64,000 nucleotides of DNA from Arcobacter arenosus (GCF_005771535.1 NZ_VANU01000008.1:39826-103825); one strand, 5' to 3'; positions 9,200 through 16,813 are shown, counted from the first letter of the stretch. A program made the numbers and translations. Notes: generated by a model not told the origin, from the sequence alone.

Positions 9200-10417
9200 A
9201 TGATAAATGTTATTGGAGGATTCTATAAAGAATTATGTTTATATCCTGAATGGGATTATAATTATGGATCTGGTGGCAGAGCATCTGCTATTTTATCTAG
9301 TTTAGGGGCAGAGGTATGTTTTCATTCTTATGTCCATAAAGAAAAAGAAAAAGAATTTAAATATTTTTCAAAGACCTTTAGAATAAAAACAAATACCTTT
9401 TCTTCCTCAGAAATGATTAATTTTGAATATTATCATTCTTTATCAGCACCAAATATACATACACTAAATAATCCTATTGAAACACAAGTTCAAATGAATA
9501 TAAAAGAGGATATTGTAATTTGTTATGGAATGATGGAGTCACTAAATCCTATAGTCAATGCAAATTATTTAATTTATGATCCACAATCAGAGAATAATCC
9601 GTCATTGATTACAGAAAATGGTTCTACTTTTAATCATTTGGCAATTGTTATGAATGTAGAAGAAGCAAAAAAATTTACTAAAAAAGAAAATATTGATTTG
9701 ATTGTAAAAGATTTATTTGAAAAAACACATCAATTGGAAGTTTTAATTTTAAAAGATGGTCCGTTTGGTGCATATTTATTTCATGATGATAAATACTTTC
9801 ATATTGATGCATATGAGACGGAAAATGTTTTTAAAATAGGCTCAGGTGATGTTTTTGTTGCAGTATTTGGATATTTATGGGCAAAAGAAAAAATTGAACC
9901 TACTACAGCTGCACAAAAGGCTTCTTTAGCAACAGCATTATATTGTAATGACCAAGTTTTACAGATAAAAAGAGAATCTTTAAATAATTTAGGTTTATTT
10001 AAAAAGGTAGGAATAGATAAAACTAAATTTGATAAAAAAATTTATTTAGCAGGTCCTTTTTTTACTATGGCAGATCGTTGGCTAATAGAAGAAGCAAAGT
10101 TTCAGCTTGAAAAGTTTGGAGCAAATGTTTTCTCACCTTTACATGATGTTGGATATGGAAAGTCTGATACAGTAGCAAAAGAAGATTTGAAAGGTGTAGA
10201 TGAATCTAATATTTTATATGCAGTACTTAATGACTATGATCCTGGTACTATTTTTGAAGTGGGTTATGCTATTTCTAAAGGGATACCTGTCGTAATATTT
10301 ATAGAAAATAAAACTCCTATCAATATGACGATGTTTGAAGGTTCAGGTTGTATTATAGAAAGTGATTTTGCTACTTCAATATATAAAGTAATTTGGGAAG
10401 TTACTAGAACAAAATGA
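9200..10417 (+). CDS. PfkB-like kinase fused to nucleoside 2-deoxyribosyltransferase
   Basis: The 405-residue protein has two domains. Residues 1-265 resemble the PfkB/ribokinase family: a GSGGRA glycine stretch near residue 24 and a degenerate anion-hole signature KIGSGDVFVAVF near residue 212, where the family has DTTGAGDxF. Residues 278-405 are a nucleoside 2-deoxyribosyltransferase fold: KIYLAGPFF at its start and DPGTIFEVGYA near residue 347, which carries the catalytic Glu. These enzymes swap or hydrolyse bases on 2'-deoxynucleosides or nucleotides. The stop overlaps the QueC-like start (ATGA), so the two are coupled. The exact substrate is unknown; deoxyguanosine or 7-deazaguanine derivatives would fit the neighbours. 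Confidence 0.85.
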   Translation: MINVIGGFYKELCLYPEWDYNYGSGGRASAILSSLGAEVCFHSYVHKEKEKEFKYFSKTFRIKTNTFSSSEMINFEYYHSLSAPNIHTLNNPIETQVQMNIKEDIVICYGMMESLNPIVNANYLIYDPQSENNPSLITENGSTFNHLAIVMNVEEAKKFTKKENIDLIVKDLFEKTHQLEVLILKDGPFGAYLFHDDKYFHIDAYETENVFKIGSGDVFVAVFGYLWAKEKIEPTTAAQKASLATALYCNDQVLQIKRESLNNLGLFKKVGIDKTKFDKKIYLAGPFFTMADRWLIEEAKFQLEKFGANVFSPLHDVGYGKSDTVAKEDLKGVDESNILYAVLNDYDPGTIFEVGYAISKGIPVVIFIENKTPINMTMFEGSGCIIESDFATSIYKVIWEVTRTK

Positions 10418-11019
10418 CAGCTTTACTTTTATCTGGAGGAATGGATTCAATTTCAATTTTATACTGGAAAAAACCTGATATAGCATTAACTATTGATTAT
10501 GGTCAAAATTGTGCTAAAGCAGAAATTAATGCTGCTGAATATGCATGTAAAATATTAAATATAAAACATTATGTATTGAGTATTAATTGTGCTGAATTAG
10601 GATCTGGTGATTTGTCTAAAAATCTAACTACTAATGAGTACGCACCACATAGTGATTGGTGGCCTTATCGAAATCAACTTTTAATTACATTTGCTGCAAT
10701 GTACTTACTTAAATTTAAAGTTAAAAAGATTTTAATTGGCTCTTTAAAGCCTGATGAACAATTTAAAGATGGTACAGATAAATTTACAAAACTTATAAGT
10801 GAATTAATATCTTTTCAAGAAGGTGGAATTATAGTAGAAGCACCAGCTATTAATATGACAGCAATGGAACTTATAGAAAAATCTAAAATACCTAAATCTA
10901 TATTGTTTTGTGCTCATTCTTGCCATAAAAAGAATATCCCATGTGGAAATTGTAGAGGATGTAATAAATTTATTAGAATATTTGATAAATTAGAAGAATC
11001 TAAAAAGGAAAACTTATGA
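10414..11019 (+). CDS. QueC-like 7-deazaguanine PP-loop enzyme
   Basis: The 201-residue protein begins with the PP-loop SGGMDS (residues 7-12) that binds ATP, has the QueC-like WWPYRNQLL motif, and ends with a four-cysteine zinc site (SCHKKNIPCGNCRGC). Housekeeping QueC converts 7-carboxy-7-deazaguanine to preQ0. Here it is embedded between a deoxyribosyltransferase and a dGTPase with 4-bp overlaps on both sides (ATGA at 10414 and 11016), not with queuosine genes. QueC homologues in Qat and type IV CBASS defence are specialised for modifying a partner protein. A defence role here is an inference from context. Confidence 0.88.
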   Translation: MTALLLSGGMDSISILYWKKPDIALTIDYGQNCAKAEINAAEYACKILNIKHYVLSINCAELGSGDLSKNLTTNEYAPHSDWWPYRNQLLITFAAMYLLKFKVKKILIGSLKPDEQFKDGTDKFTKLISELISFQEGGIIVEAPAINMTAMELIEKSKIPKSILFCAHSCHKKNIPCGNCRGCNKFIRIFDKLEESKKENL

Positions 11020-12497
11020 TTGATTATAGAAAAAAAATAACTTGTAATCGGAAATATCAAAGAAGTGTTAGTAGTGATATTGATTTAGCCACAGAAAGTA
11101 ATAGAGGAAGAATTGTGAATTCTCCTGCTGTTAGAAGACTTCAGCAAAAAACACAAGTTTTCCCTTTAGAAATTAATGCAGCTGTTAGAAGTAGGTTAAC
11201 TCATTCCTTAGAGGTTCAACAAACAGCTAGATATATTTCAAAAACTATTCTTAAAGAGTTAAAGAAAAATAATAAGCTTAAAAAATATAATTTACAAGGC
11301 TTAGAAGAAGCCTTTATTTCAACTTCAGAAATGGCAAGTTTAATGCATGATATAGGAAATCCTCCTTTTGGTCATTTTGGTGAATTAGCAATAAATGTTT
11401 GGATGAAATCAAAAGGAATAAAATGTTTTAACAAAGCTTTAAACATAAAACAAAATTCTTTACTTGAACCAGAAGTAAAAGTATTAAAAAAGAAACTAGA
11501 AAAGGATATATGTAATTTTGAGGGAAATGCTCAAGGAGTTAGAATAGTCCATAATCTACAAAGTTTAAATTTGACTTATAGTCAAATCGCTTCAATTTTA
11601 AAATATACTAGAGTTGCTTATGAGAATAAGCCAAATAATAGTTCTCCTTTTAGTTACTTAAAGAAAAAACCTGGATTCTATTATAGTGAAGAAGAGTTTG
11701 TTCAAGAAGTATGTACAGAATTGAAAATGAAAAATGGTTACAGATTTCCTCTCACTTATATAATGGAAGCTGCAGATGATATTTCTTATGGTATAGCAGA
11801 TTTAGAAGATGCTGTTGATAAAGGTATTTTATCCTTGAAAAAATTGTATGAAACAATTATACAAGAAGCTTCAAAAGAAGTATATGAAGGTAAGGGTATA
11901 TATATTAAGTGTATAGCAGAAGAAAATTATCAAAAAGCAAAAAAAGTAAAAAGATTAAAAGTTAATACTTTTATCATAAATTTTAGAACACAGTTAGTTA
12001 ATGAACTTGTACCATATGCAGCAAAGGTTTTTTTAGAAAATCATAAGGATATCTATAACGGATGTTTTAATAAGGCATTATTAGAAGATAATAGTAAATA
12101 TCATATTGCATTAAAAGTATTAAAAAATGTTGCATTTAAACATGTTTTTAGCGATGATGAAGTTGAGTTACTTGAACTTAAAGGTAATTCTTCAATTAGA
12201 GGATTATTAGATTGCTATAAACCATTGTTAACTTTACCAAATAAAAAATTTTTATGTCTAATTAATGGTGAAAAAAATGATACACCAATTGAATCTAGAC
12301 TTTTTAAACGTTTATCAAATAAACATATCAGTTCTTATGAAAAAGTTATAGATGAACTAAATAAGAAAAACATTAAAGGATTTAAATTTAAAATTCTTGA
12401 ATGGTATTATAGAGGGCGTTTATTGATAGATTTTATAAGTGGTATGACTGATGAATATGCAATAAAAGAATTTCAAGAATTATCAGCAATAAAATAA
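11016..12497 (+). CDS. dgt: Dgt-type deoxyguanosine triphosphate triphosphohydrolase
   Basis: The 493-residue HD-domain protein follows the E. coli Dgt pattern closely: RGRIVNSPAVRRLQQKTQVFPLE near residue 30, RLTHSLEVQQ with metal ligand His63, LMHDIGNPPFGHFGE with His111-Asp112, and a third motif AADDISYGIADLEDA. Dgt cleaves dGTP to deoxyguanosine and triphosphate; related enzymes protect bacteria by depleting dNTPs during phage infection. It is the last gene of the four-gene unit, overlapping the QueC-like gene by 4 bp. It could be a housekeeping Dgt, but its tight coupling to a QueC homologue and a deoxyribosyltransferase argues for a dedicated role. Confidence 0.92.
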   Translation: MIDYRKKITCNRKYQRSVSSDIDLATESNRGRIVNSPAVRRLQQKTQVFPLEINAAVRSRLTHSLEVQQTARYISKTILKELKKNNKLKKYNLQGLEEAFISTSEMASLMHDIGNPPFGHFGELAINVWMKSKGIKCFNKALNIKQNSLLEPEVKVLKKKLEKDICNFEGNAQGVRIVHNLQSLNLTYSQIASILKYTRVAYENKPNNSSPFSYLKKKPGFYYSEEEFVQEVCTELKMKNGYRFPLTYIMEAADDISYGIADLEDAVDKGILSLKKLYETIIQEASKEVYEGKGIYIKCIAEENYQKAKKVKRLKVNTFIINFRTQLVNELVPYAAKVFLENHKDIYNGCFNKALLEDNSKYHIALKVLKNVAFKHVFSDDEVELLELKGNSSIRGLLDCYKPLLTLPNKKFLCLINGEKNDTPIESRLFKRLSNKHISSYEKVIDELNKKNIKGFKFKILEWYYRGRLLIDFISGMTDEYAIKEFQELSAIK

Positions 12498-12670
12498 AGG
12501 ATTTATAAGTGAAATTAAATAATATAGAATTATTTAAACTTTTAAAAAAATAACACCCCTGAGGATGAATCTCCACTTTTACTAAGGAATGTGGTGGTCA
12601 ATAGATAACAATAATTTTTTTAAATTAAATAGATTTAGATATTGCAAAGTGTAATATTTTTAAACAAGTA
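12498..12670 (+). other. Intergenic region after dgt with a 14-codon micro-frame
   Basis: A GTG-initiated frame at 12509-12553 (MKLNNIELFKLLKK) sits behind AAAGG and may be a short peptide or the remnant of a lost fifth gene. Bases 12553-12600 are less AT-rich and contain CCAC...GTGG, a weak hairpin. No larger gene is present. Confidence 0.35.
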
Positions 12671-12777
12671 TATTTTTTAATGTTATTATTTATGATGATT
12701 TTTTAGATATAAAAAACCCAAGCTTAAACTCAAAGGTTTAAGTCTTACTGGGTGTCGTGACAAAATTATATAAAAAT
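12671..12777 (+). repeat. Repeat copy 1 carrying the putative ncRNA (copy 2 at 14989-15097)
   Basis: Bases 12671-12777 are nearly identical to 14989-15097, including an AT-rich upstream part with TATTTTTTAATGTTATTATTT that probably holds the promoter, the hairpin core, and the tail CAAAATTATATAAAAAT. The copies are in the same orientation about 2.3 kb apart and differ by a few bases and small indels. Confidence 0.93.
12717..12761 (+). ncRNA. Structured RNA upstream of HEPN gene (abiF-RNA-like), copy 1
   Basis: The 45-nt core has a long hairpin: outer CCCA pairs with TGGG, inner CTTAAAC pairs with GTTTAAG around the loop TCAAAG. It ends with GTCGTGAC, which could form a small hairpin or a pseudoknot. 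It lies 32 bp before the HEPN/Abi gene. Conserved structured RNAs next to Abi_2/AbiF genes are a known class (the abiF RNA motif); I assign it on position and structure, not by a covariance-model match. Read on the minus strand, the hairpin is followed by a T run, so a terminator role in that direction is an alternative. Confidence 0.6.
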
Positions 12778-12793
12778 AGTAAGGATATGTCAA

Positions 12794-13375
12794 GTGAAAG
12801 ATGAAATTAAATCTAGATTTATCAGTAATATTCGACTTGAATCCTATAAAGATTTTGTTGAATACAAACAAAATATAAAACACTCTGAAGAATACTATAT
12901 ATTATTATCTATATTTGAAATTAGTTTAAGAAACTCTATCAATCATTATTTCCAAAAAAAGATTTCAAAAGATTGGTTCGAATCTAATATTCTACACACT
13001 GACACACAACAAAGAATAAATGAATCAAAAAATAAAATAAAACAAAGAAAAGAAGAAATAACTCATGATAAACTCATAGCTGAACTTCCTTTTGGTTTTT
13101 GGACTTCTTTGTTTAGAAAATCATACTCTAATCTATTTAGAATAAAAGATATAAAATATATTTTTCCTAATATGCCAAATAAAGATGAAAAACTCATAAC
13201 TAGGCAAATATTAGATAAAGAATTAAATAAAATAAGAAAATTTAGAAATAGAATATTTCACTATGAAAAGATAATTAATAAAAAAGAATATAAAAATATA
13301 AAAGAAGAAATTGAATTGTTATTATTATATTTTGATGAAGAGATATATTTATTTTCAAAAGAATTGATTGATTAA
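12794..13375 (+). CDS. Abi_2/AbiF-like HEPN-domain protein
   Basis: The 193-residue protein is alpha-helical and Lys/Ile-rich. It has the Abi_2-type signature LPFGFWTSLFRKSYS near residue 97 and a HEPN ribonuclease motif R-x4-H (RNRIFH, Arg151 to His156). Such proteins are RNA-cleaving abortive-infection toxins held in check by, or working with, a neighbouring structured RNA. The start is a GTG behind AAGGA (12781-12785). The structured RNA lies just upstream and another hairpin just downstream, with no protein antitoxin adjacent. The family assignment rests on motifs; at 193 residues it is short for Abi_2. Confidence 0.72.
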   Translation: MKDEIKSRFISNIRLESYKDFVEYKQNIKHSEEYYILLSIFEISLRNSINHYFQKKISKDWFESNILHTDTQQRINESKNKIKQRKEEITHDKLIAELPFGFWTSLFRKSYSNLFRIKDIKYIFPNMPNKDEKLITRQILDKELNKIRKFRNRIFHYEKIINKKEYKNIKEEIELLLLYFDEEIYLFSKELID

Positions 13376-13400
13376 CCCCATCAAAAAGATGGGTCGTCCC
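13376..13400 (+). other. Hairpin after HEPN gene
   Basis: CCCATC-AAAAA-GATGGG begins immediately after the stop codon and is followed by TCGTCCC, which can pair with the same GGG as an alternative. There is no T run, so it is not a standard terminator. GGGTCGT resembles the GGGTGTCGT end of the upstream RNA. Confidence 0.5.
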
Positions 13401-13469
13401 GTAGGAATTTAGAATATGATTATAACACAAATTATAAATAAATGCAACAACAAATAAAGGTAAAATAAA

Positions 13470-14957
13470 ATGAACCTATCTAAATCCCTCTACACAAAAG
13501 GAATCCAATGCCCCAAAGCACTTTGGCTTAAAAAATACAAGTCAAGTGTTTTAACACCACCAGATGAGGCTGCCCTTTCAGTATTTGAAACAGGGAATAT
13601 AGTAGGTGATTTAGCTTGCCAGCTTTTTCCATATGGGAAAGAAGTACCATACACTACAAACCCAAATAATTATATAGAGATGATAGCTACTACAAAAGAG
13701 TGGCTAAAAGAAGGTGTATCAAATATCTACGAAGCTACTTTTAACTATGAGGGCATACTTATCATGGTAGATATTTTAAAAGTAGAAGATGATGGTGTAT
13801 CTATCTATGAGGTTAAAAGTTCAACTGAGGTAAAAGATATTTATCTTCATGATGTATCTATTCAGTATTATGTTTTACAAAACTTAGGCTTTAGTATAAA
13901 AAGTGCAAGTGTAGTACATATAAACAATGAGTATGTAAGAGGTGAGAGTTTAGAACTAGACAAACTATTTAAAATAGTTGATGTCACAAGCGAAGTGCAA
14001 AACCTACAGCCAAATATCCCAATCATATTAAAAGAGTTTGAAACTTATCTTGAAGATAAAGAAAATGAGCCAGATATAGATATAGGAAAACATTGTAACA
14101 AACCTTATGAATGTGAAGCTAAAAACTATTGTTGGAAAGTTCAAAGACAAATTCCAGATTATTCTATATTTAATATTTTCAATCTAGGAAGTAAAAAACA
14201 AATTGAATTATACAATCAAGGTATTATAGATATAGAAGATATCCCAGAAGATTTTGATATGACTGCAAATCAAGCTCAAGCAGTAAAAAACTACAAATCA
14301 AAAGCAAGTTACATAGACAAAGAAAATATCAAAGCCTTTTTAGAAAACCTCACATACCCAATCTATCACTTAGACTTTGAAACCTACCAACAAGCCATAC
14401 CACAATATAAAAGTATAAAACCCTTCGAGCAAATACCTTTTCAATACTCACTTCATATAGAGTATGAAGATGGTAGGTTAATTCATAAAGAGTATTTGAG
14501 CCAAGATAGTGTAGATAGCAGATATGAGCTTGCACAAAAACTATGTGAAGATATCCCAAGTGATGTTACAGTATTGGCTTACAATATGAGCTTTGAAAAA
14601 GGTGTAATAAAAAGACTAGCCAACCTTTTTCCAGAACTCAACGCTCACTTACTAGCCATAAATGAAAACATACAAGACCTAATGACACCATTCCAAAAGA
14701 AATGGTATGTAACCCCAAGTATGCAAGGAAGCTACTCTATCAAGTATGTATTGCCAGCCTTAGTTCCAGAGTTTGAAAAAGCTTATAAAGAATTAGAAGG
14801 TGTACAAAACGGAAGCCAAGCTATGAATGCCTTTGCAAATCTATCAAAGCTTGATGGGCTAAGCAAAGAGAAGATGAGAACTTCACTTTTAGAGTATTGT
14901 AAACTTGATACTTTGGCTATGGTGAAGATATTGGAAGTTTTGAGAAATATTTCCTAG
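13470..14957 (+). CDS. DUF2779 protein: PD-(D/E)xK plus RNase H-like nuclease domains
   Basis: The 495-residue protein begins with the family's MNLSKSLYTKGIQCPKALWLKK signature. Residues 60-140 contain a Cas4/PD-(D/E)xK-like core (MVDIL...VSIYEVKSS). Cysteines near residues 210-224 (CNKPYECEAKNYC) are consistent with an iron-sulfur or zinc site. The C-terminal half starts with YHLDFETY near residue 296, a DEDD/RNase H-like exonuclease motif, with LAYNMSFEKG and LEYCKLDTLAM as later motifs. The activity is probably nucleolytic; the biological role of DUF2779 is not established. The flanking RNA repeats place it inside the accessory segment. Confidence 0.82.
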   Translation: MNLSKSLYTKGIQCPKALWLKKYKSSVLTPPDEAALSVFETGNIVGDLACQLFPYGKEVPYTTNPNNYIEMIATTKEWLKEGVSNIYEATFNYEGILIMVDILKVEDDGVSIYEVKSSTEVKDIYLHDVSIQYYVLQNLGFSIKSASVVHINNEYVRGESLELDKLFKIVDVTSEVQNLQPNIPIILKEFETYLEDKENEPDIDIGKHCNKPYECEAKNYCWKVQRQIPDYSIFNIFNLGSKKQIELYNQGIIDIEDIPEDFDMTANQAQAVKNYKSKASYIDKENIKAFLENLTYPIYHLDFETYQQAIPQYKSIKPFEQIPFQYSLHIEYEDGRLIHKEYLSQDSVDSRYELAQKLCEDIPSDVTVLAYNMSFEKGVIKRLANLFPELNAHLLAINENIQDLMTPFQKKWYVTPSMQGSYSIKYVLPALVPEFEKAYKELEGVQNGSQAMNAFANLSKLDGLSKEKMRTSLLEYCKLDTLAMVKILEVLRNIS

Positions 14958-14988
14958 TATTACAATCTGCAATATATTTAAATAAATA

Positions 14989-15097
14989 TATTTTTTAATG
15001 TTATTATTTTTAATGATTTTTTTGGCATAAAAAAAACCCAAGCTTAAACTCAAAGGTTTAAGTCTTACTGGGCGTCGTGACAAAATTATATAAAAAT
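14989..15097 (+). repeat. Repeat copy 2 carrying the putative ncRNA
   Basis: This is the second copy of the 12671-12777 repeat, including the AT-rich upstream element and the downstream tail. It is not followed by a HEPN gene but by an ORF6N-domain gene. Confidence 0.93.
15037..15081 (+). ncRNA. Structured RNA, orphan copy 2 (abiF-RNA-like)
   Basis: The 45-nt core equals copy 1 except GGGC for GGGT next to the terminal GTCGTGAC. The hairpin stem is unchanged. It lies 46 bp before the start of the ORF6N gene and 1.7 kb from the HEPN gene. It may be a solitary antitoxin-like RNA, a leftover from a second lost HEPN gene, or a leader regulating the ORF6N gene. Confidence 0.55.
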
Positions 15098-15127
15098 CAT
15101 TGGAATAAGTCAAATGAGGACTGTAAT

Positions 15128-16054
15128 ATGAATGAATTAGTAATTGATGAAGATATAAAAAATAAAATCTATACAATAAGAGATATGCAAGTTATGATTG
15201 ATAAAGACTTAGCGAAACTTTATGGTGTAGAAACAAAAGTATTTAATCAAGCAGTAAAAAGAAATATAGAAAGATTTCCTAAGGAGTTCCGTTTTCAGCT
15301 TACTGAAGATGAATATCAAAATTGGAGGTCACAAATTGTGACCTCAAGTTTAAATGATGCTTTAAGGTCACAAAATGTGACCTTAGAAAGTCAAAGAGGA
15401 AAACATAGGAAATATTTACCTTATGTATTTACAGAGCAGGGTGTTTCTATGCTTTCAGCAGTACTTAAAAGTGATAAAGCTATTCAGACAAGTATCCATA
15501 TTATAAATAGTTTTGTTAAGATGAGACAATTTTTGTCACACAGTGGTGATGTATTTAAACGACTAGAATTAGTTGAAAAAAGGCAAATATCTTATGAGGT
15601 TAAAACAGATGAAAAATTTGAAAAACTATTTAATGCTTTAGAAGATAAATCATTAAAACCAAAACAAGGTATCTTTTACGATGGAGAGATGTTTGATGCC
15701 TATACTTTTGTATCTGATTTAATAAGAAGTGCTAAAAGTAAAATAATACTTATAGATAACTATGTTGATGATAGTGTCTTAACTCTATTTTCAAAAAATC
15801 AAAATATAGATGTAATTATATATACTAAAAATATCTCAAAACAACTAAATCTTGACCTTAAAAAATACAATTCTCAATATAAAAAAATTGAGATAAAAAA
15901 GTTTGAAAACTCACACGATAGATTTTTGATAGTGGATGAAAAAGAACTTTTTCATCTTGGAGCTAGTTTGAAGGACTTGGGTAAAAAATGGTTTGCTTTT
16001 TCAAAGATGGATTTAAAAAGTCTTGATGTCTTAAAAAGATTAGAATCGATATAA
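15128..16054 (+). CDS. ORF6N-domain protein with PLD-like C-terminal region
   Basis: The 308-residue protein has an ORF6N/KilA-N-type DNA-binding domain at residues 10-110 (IYTIRDMQVMIDKDLAKLYGV, KYLPYVFTEQGVSML). The C-terminal half resembles a phospholipase-D-like fold (ILIDNYVDDSVLTLF; HDRFLIVDEKELFHLGASL). ORF6N proteins are common in phages and mobile islands and are usually regulators. The ATG at 15128 was chosen because it follows GAGGA and the domain starts there; an upstream GTG would lie inside the RNA element. The coding region contains two perfect palindromes at 15325-15385. Confidence 0.82.
   Translation: MNELVIDEDIKNKIYTIRDMQVMIDKDLAKLYGVETKVFNQAVKRNIERFPKEFRFQLTEDEYQNWRSQIVTSSLNDALRSQNVTLESQRGKHRKYLPYVFTEQGVSMLSAVLKSDKAIQTSIHIINSFVKMRQFLSHSGDVFKRLELVEKRQISYEVKTDEKFEKLFNALEDKSLKPKQGIFYDGEMFDAYTFVSDLIRSAKSKIILIDNYVDDSVLTLFSKNQNIDVIIYTKNISKQLNLDLKKYNSQYKKIEIKKFENSHDRFLIVDEKELFHLGASLKDLGKKWFAFSKMDLKSLDVLKRLESI
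15325..15385 (+). repeat. Two perfect palindromes inside the ORF6N gene
   Basis: Palindrome 1 (15325-15345) has arms GAGGTCACA / TGTGACCTC around AAT; palindrome 2 (15363-15385) has arms TAAGGTCACA / TGTGACCTTA around AAA. Their centres are 39 bp (13 codons) apart, and they encode the repeated residues RSQ-x-VT. They could be operator sites for the protein itself or a target for sequence exchange. Confidence 0.9.
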
Positions 16055-16079
16055 TTCCCATCATATAAAAAGGAACTCT

Positions 16080-16361
16080 ATGGCAAAAGCTACAGCTAGA
16101 CATATATTAGTAAACAATGAAAAATTAGCTAGAAAACTAAAAAAAGAGATTATTAAAAATGAAATCACTTTTGAAAAAGCTGCTAAAAAGTTCTCAAAAT
16201 GTCCTTCTAAAAAAAGTGGAGGGAACTTAGGTACTTTTTCAAAAGGTGAGATGGTAAAAGAGTTTGATAGTATTGTTTTTAAAGAGGATTTACACAGAGT
16301 TCATGGACCTATCAAAACAGAATTTGGTTTTCATCTAATTGAGATTTTAGCTAGATACTAA
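16080..16361 (+). CDS. Parvulin-type peptidyl-prolyl cis-trans isomerase
   Basis: The 93-residue single-domain rotamase (PpiC/parvulin family) carries ATARHILV, the SGGNLGTFSKGEMVKEFD core and the closing EFGFHLIEIL. There is no signal peptide, so it is likely cytosolic. It accelerates proline isomerisation in proteins. An AAGGA motif lies just before the ATG. Confidence 0.92.
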   Translation: MAKATARHILVNNEKLARKLKKEIIKNEITFEKAAKKFSKCPSKKSGGNLGTFSKGEMVKEFDSIVFKEDLHRVHGPIKTEFGFHLIEILARY

Positions 16362-16414
16362 TTATAAAATATAGTATATTTTAGATAACATACAAAAAAA
16401 TTTAGGAGCATTTT

Positions 16415-16720
16415 ATGGCAAAATTTATAAAACTAAAACTTGAAGAGACTTATCAAATCCCAGATGAATGGGAACTTGTTACAAATGAAGAAGGAATAAC
16501 TAAAATAAAAGTATCAGAAAATGAATATTATGACTTTGGATCTATTCCTTATTGTTCACCTTCTTTAGAATCTGAAGAAGAGATGATGTTATTACCAGAA
16601 GAATATCTTGAGTTTCAAAGTAAAGGTTTAGATTTGATTATGGCTGATGGTAATGTATCTGTAATTGAAGATGAAAATGAAATAAAAGAGATACTTGATT
16701 CTGATGATGAAGAGCTTTAA
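16415..16720 (+). CDS. Hypothetical acidic protein
   Basis: The 101-residue protein is acidic and has no recognised family. It contains IPDEWELV near residue 16 and a C-terminal acidic tail (DSDDEEL). It has a good ribosome-binding site (TTAGGAG) and ends just before a bidirectional terminator, so it is a real gene, probably a soluble cytosolic protein of unknown role. Confidence 0.7.
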   Translation: MAKFIKLKLEETYQIPDEWELVTNEEGITKIKVSENEYYDFGSIPYCSPSLESEEEMMLLPEEYLEFQSKGLDLIMADGNVSVIEDENEIKEILDSDDEEL

Positions 16721-16749
16721 TATTTAGAAAGTAGATAGAGAAGAAAATA

Positions 16750-16772
16750 TAAAATAGGAAAATCCTATTTTA
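16750..16772. terminator. Bidirectional terminator between convergent genes
   Basis: The stem TAAAATAGGA / TCCTATTTTA with a 3-nt A loop has A and T runs on both sides. It lies between the plus-strand gene ending at 16720 and the minus-strand gene ending at 16814. Confidence 0.8.
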
Positions 16773-16813
16773 TCTCTTTTGAGGTTGTGCTTCTTTTCGT
16801 AGTTTTTTTAACT

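Noticed and set aside
12671-15097. The two similar elements as ends of an insertion sequence or transposon
   Set aside because: They are direct, not inverted, no transposase lies between them, and each contains a structured RNA core instead of IS-like termini.
15077-15127. Upstream GTG as the start of the ORF6N gene
   Set aside because: It lies within the structured RNA core, has no ribosome-binding site, and the ORF6N domain begins at the later ATG behind GAGGA.
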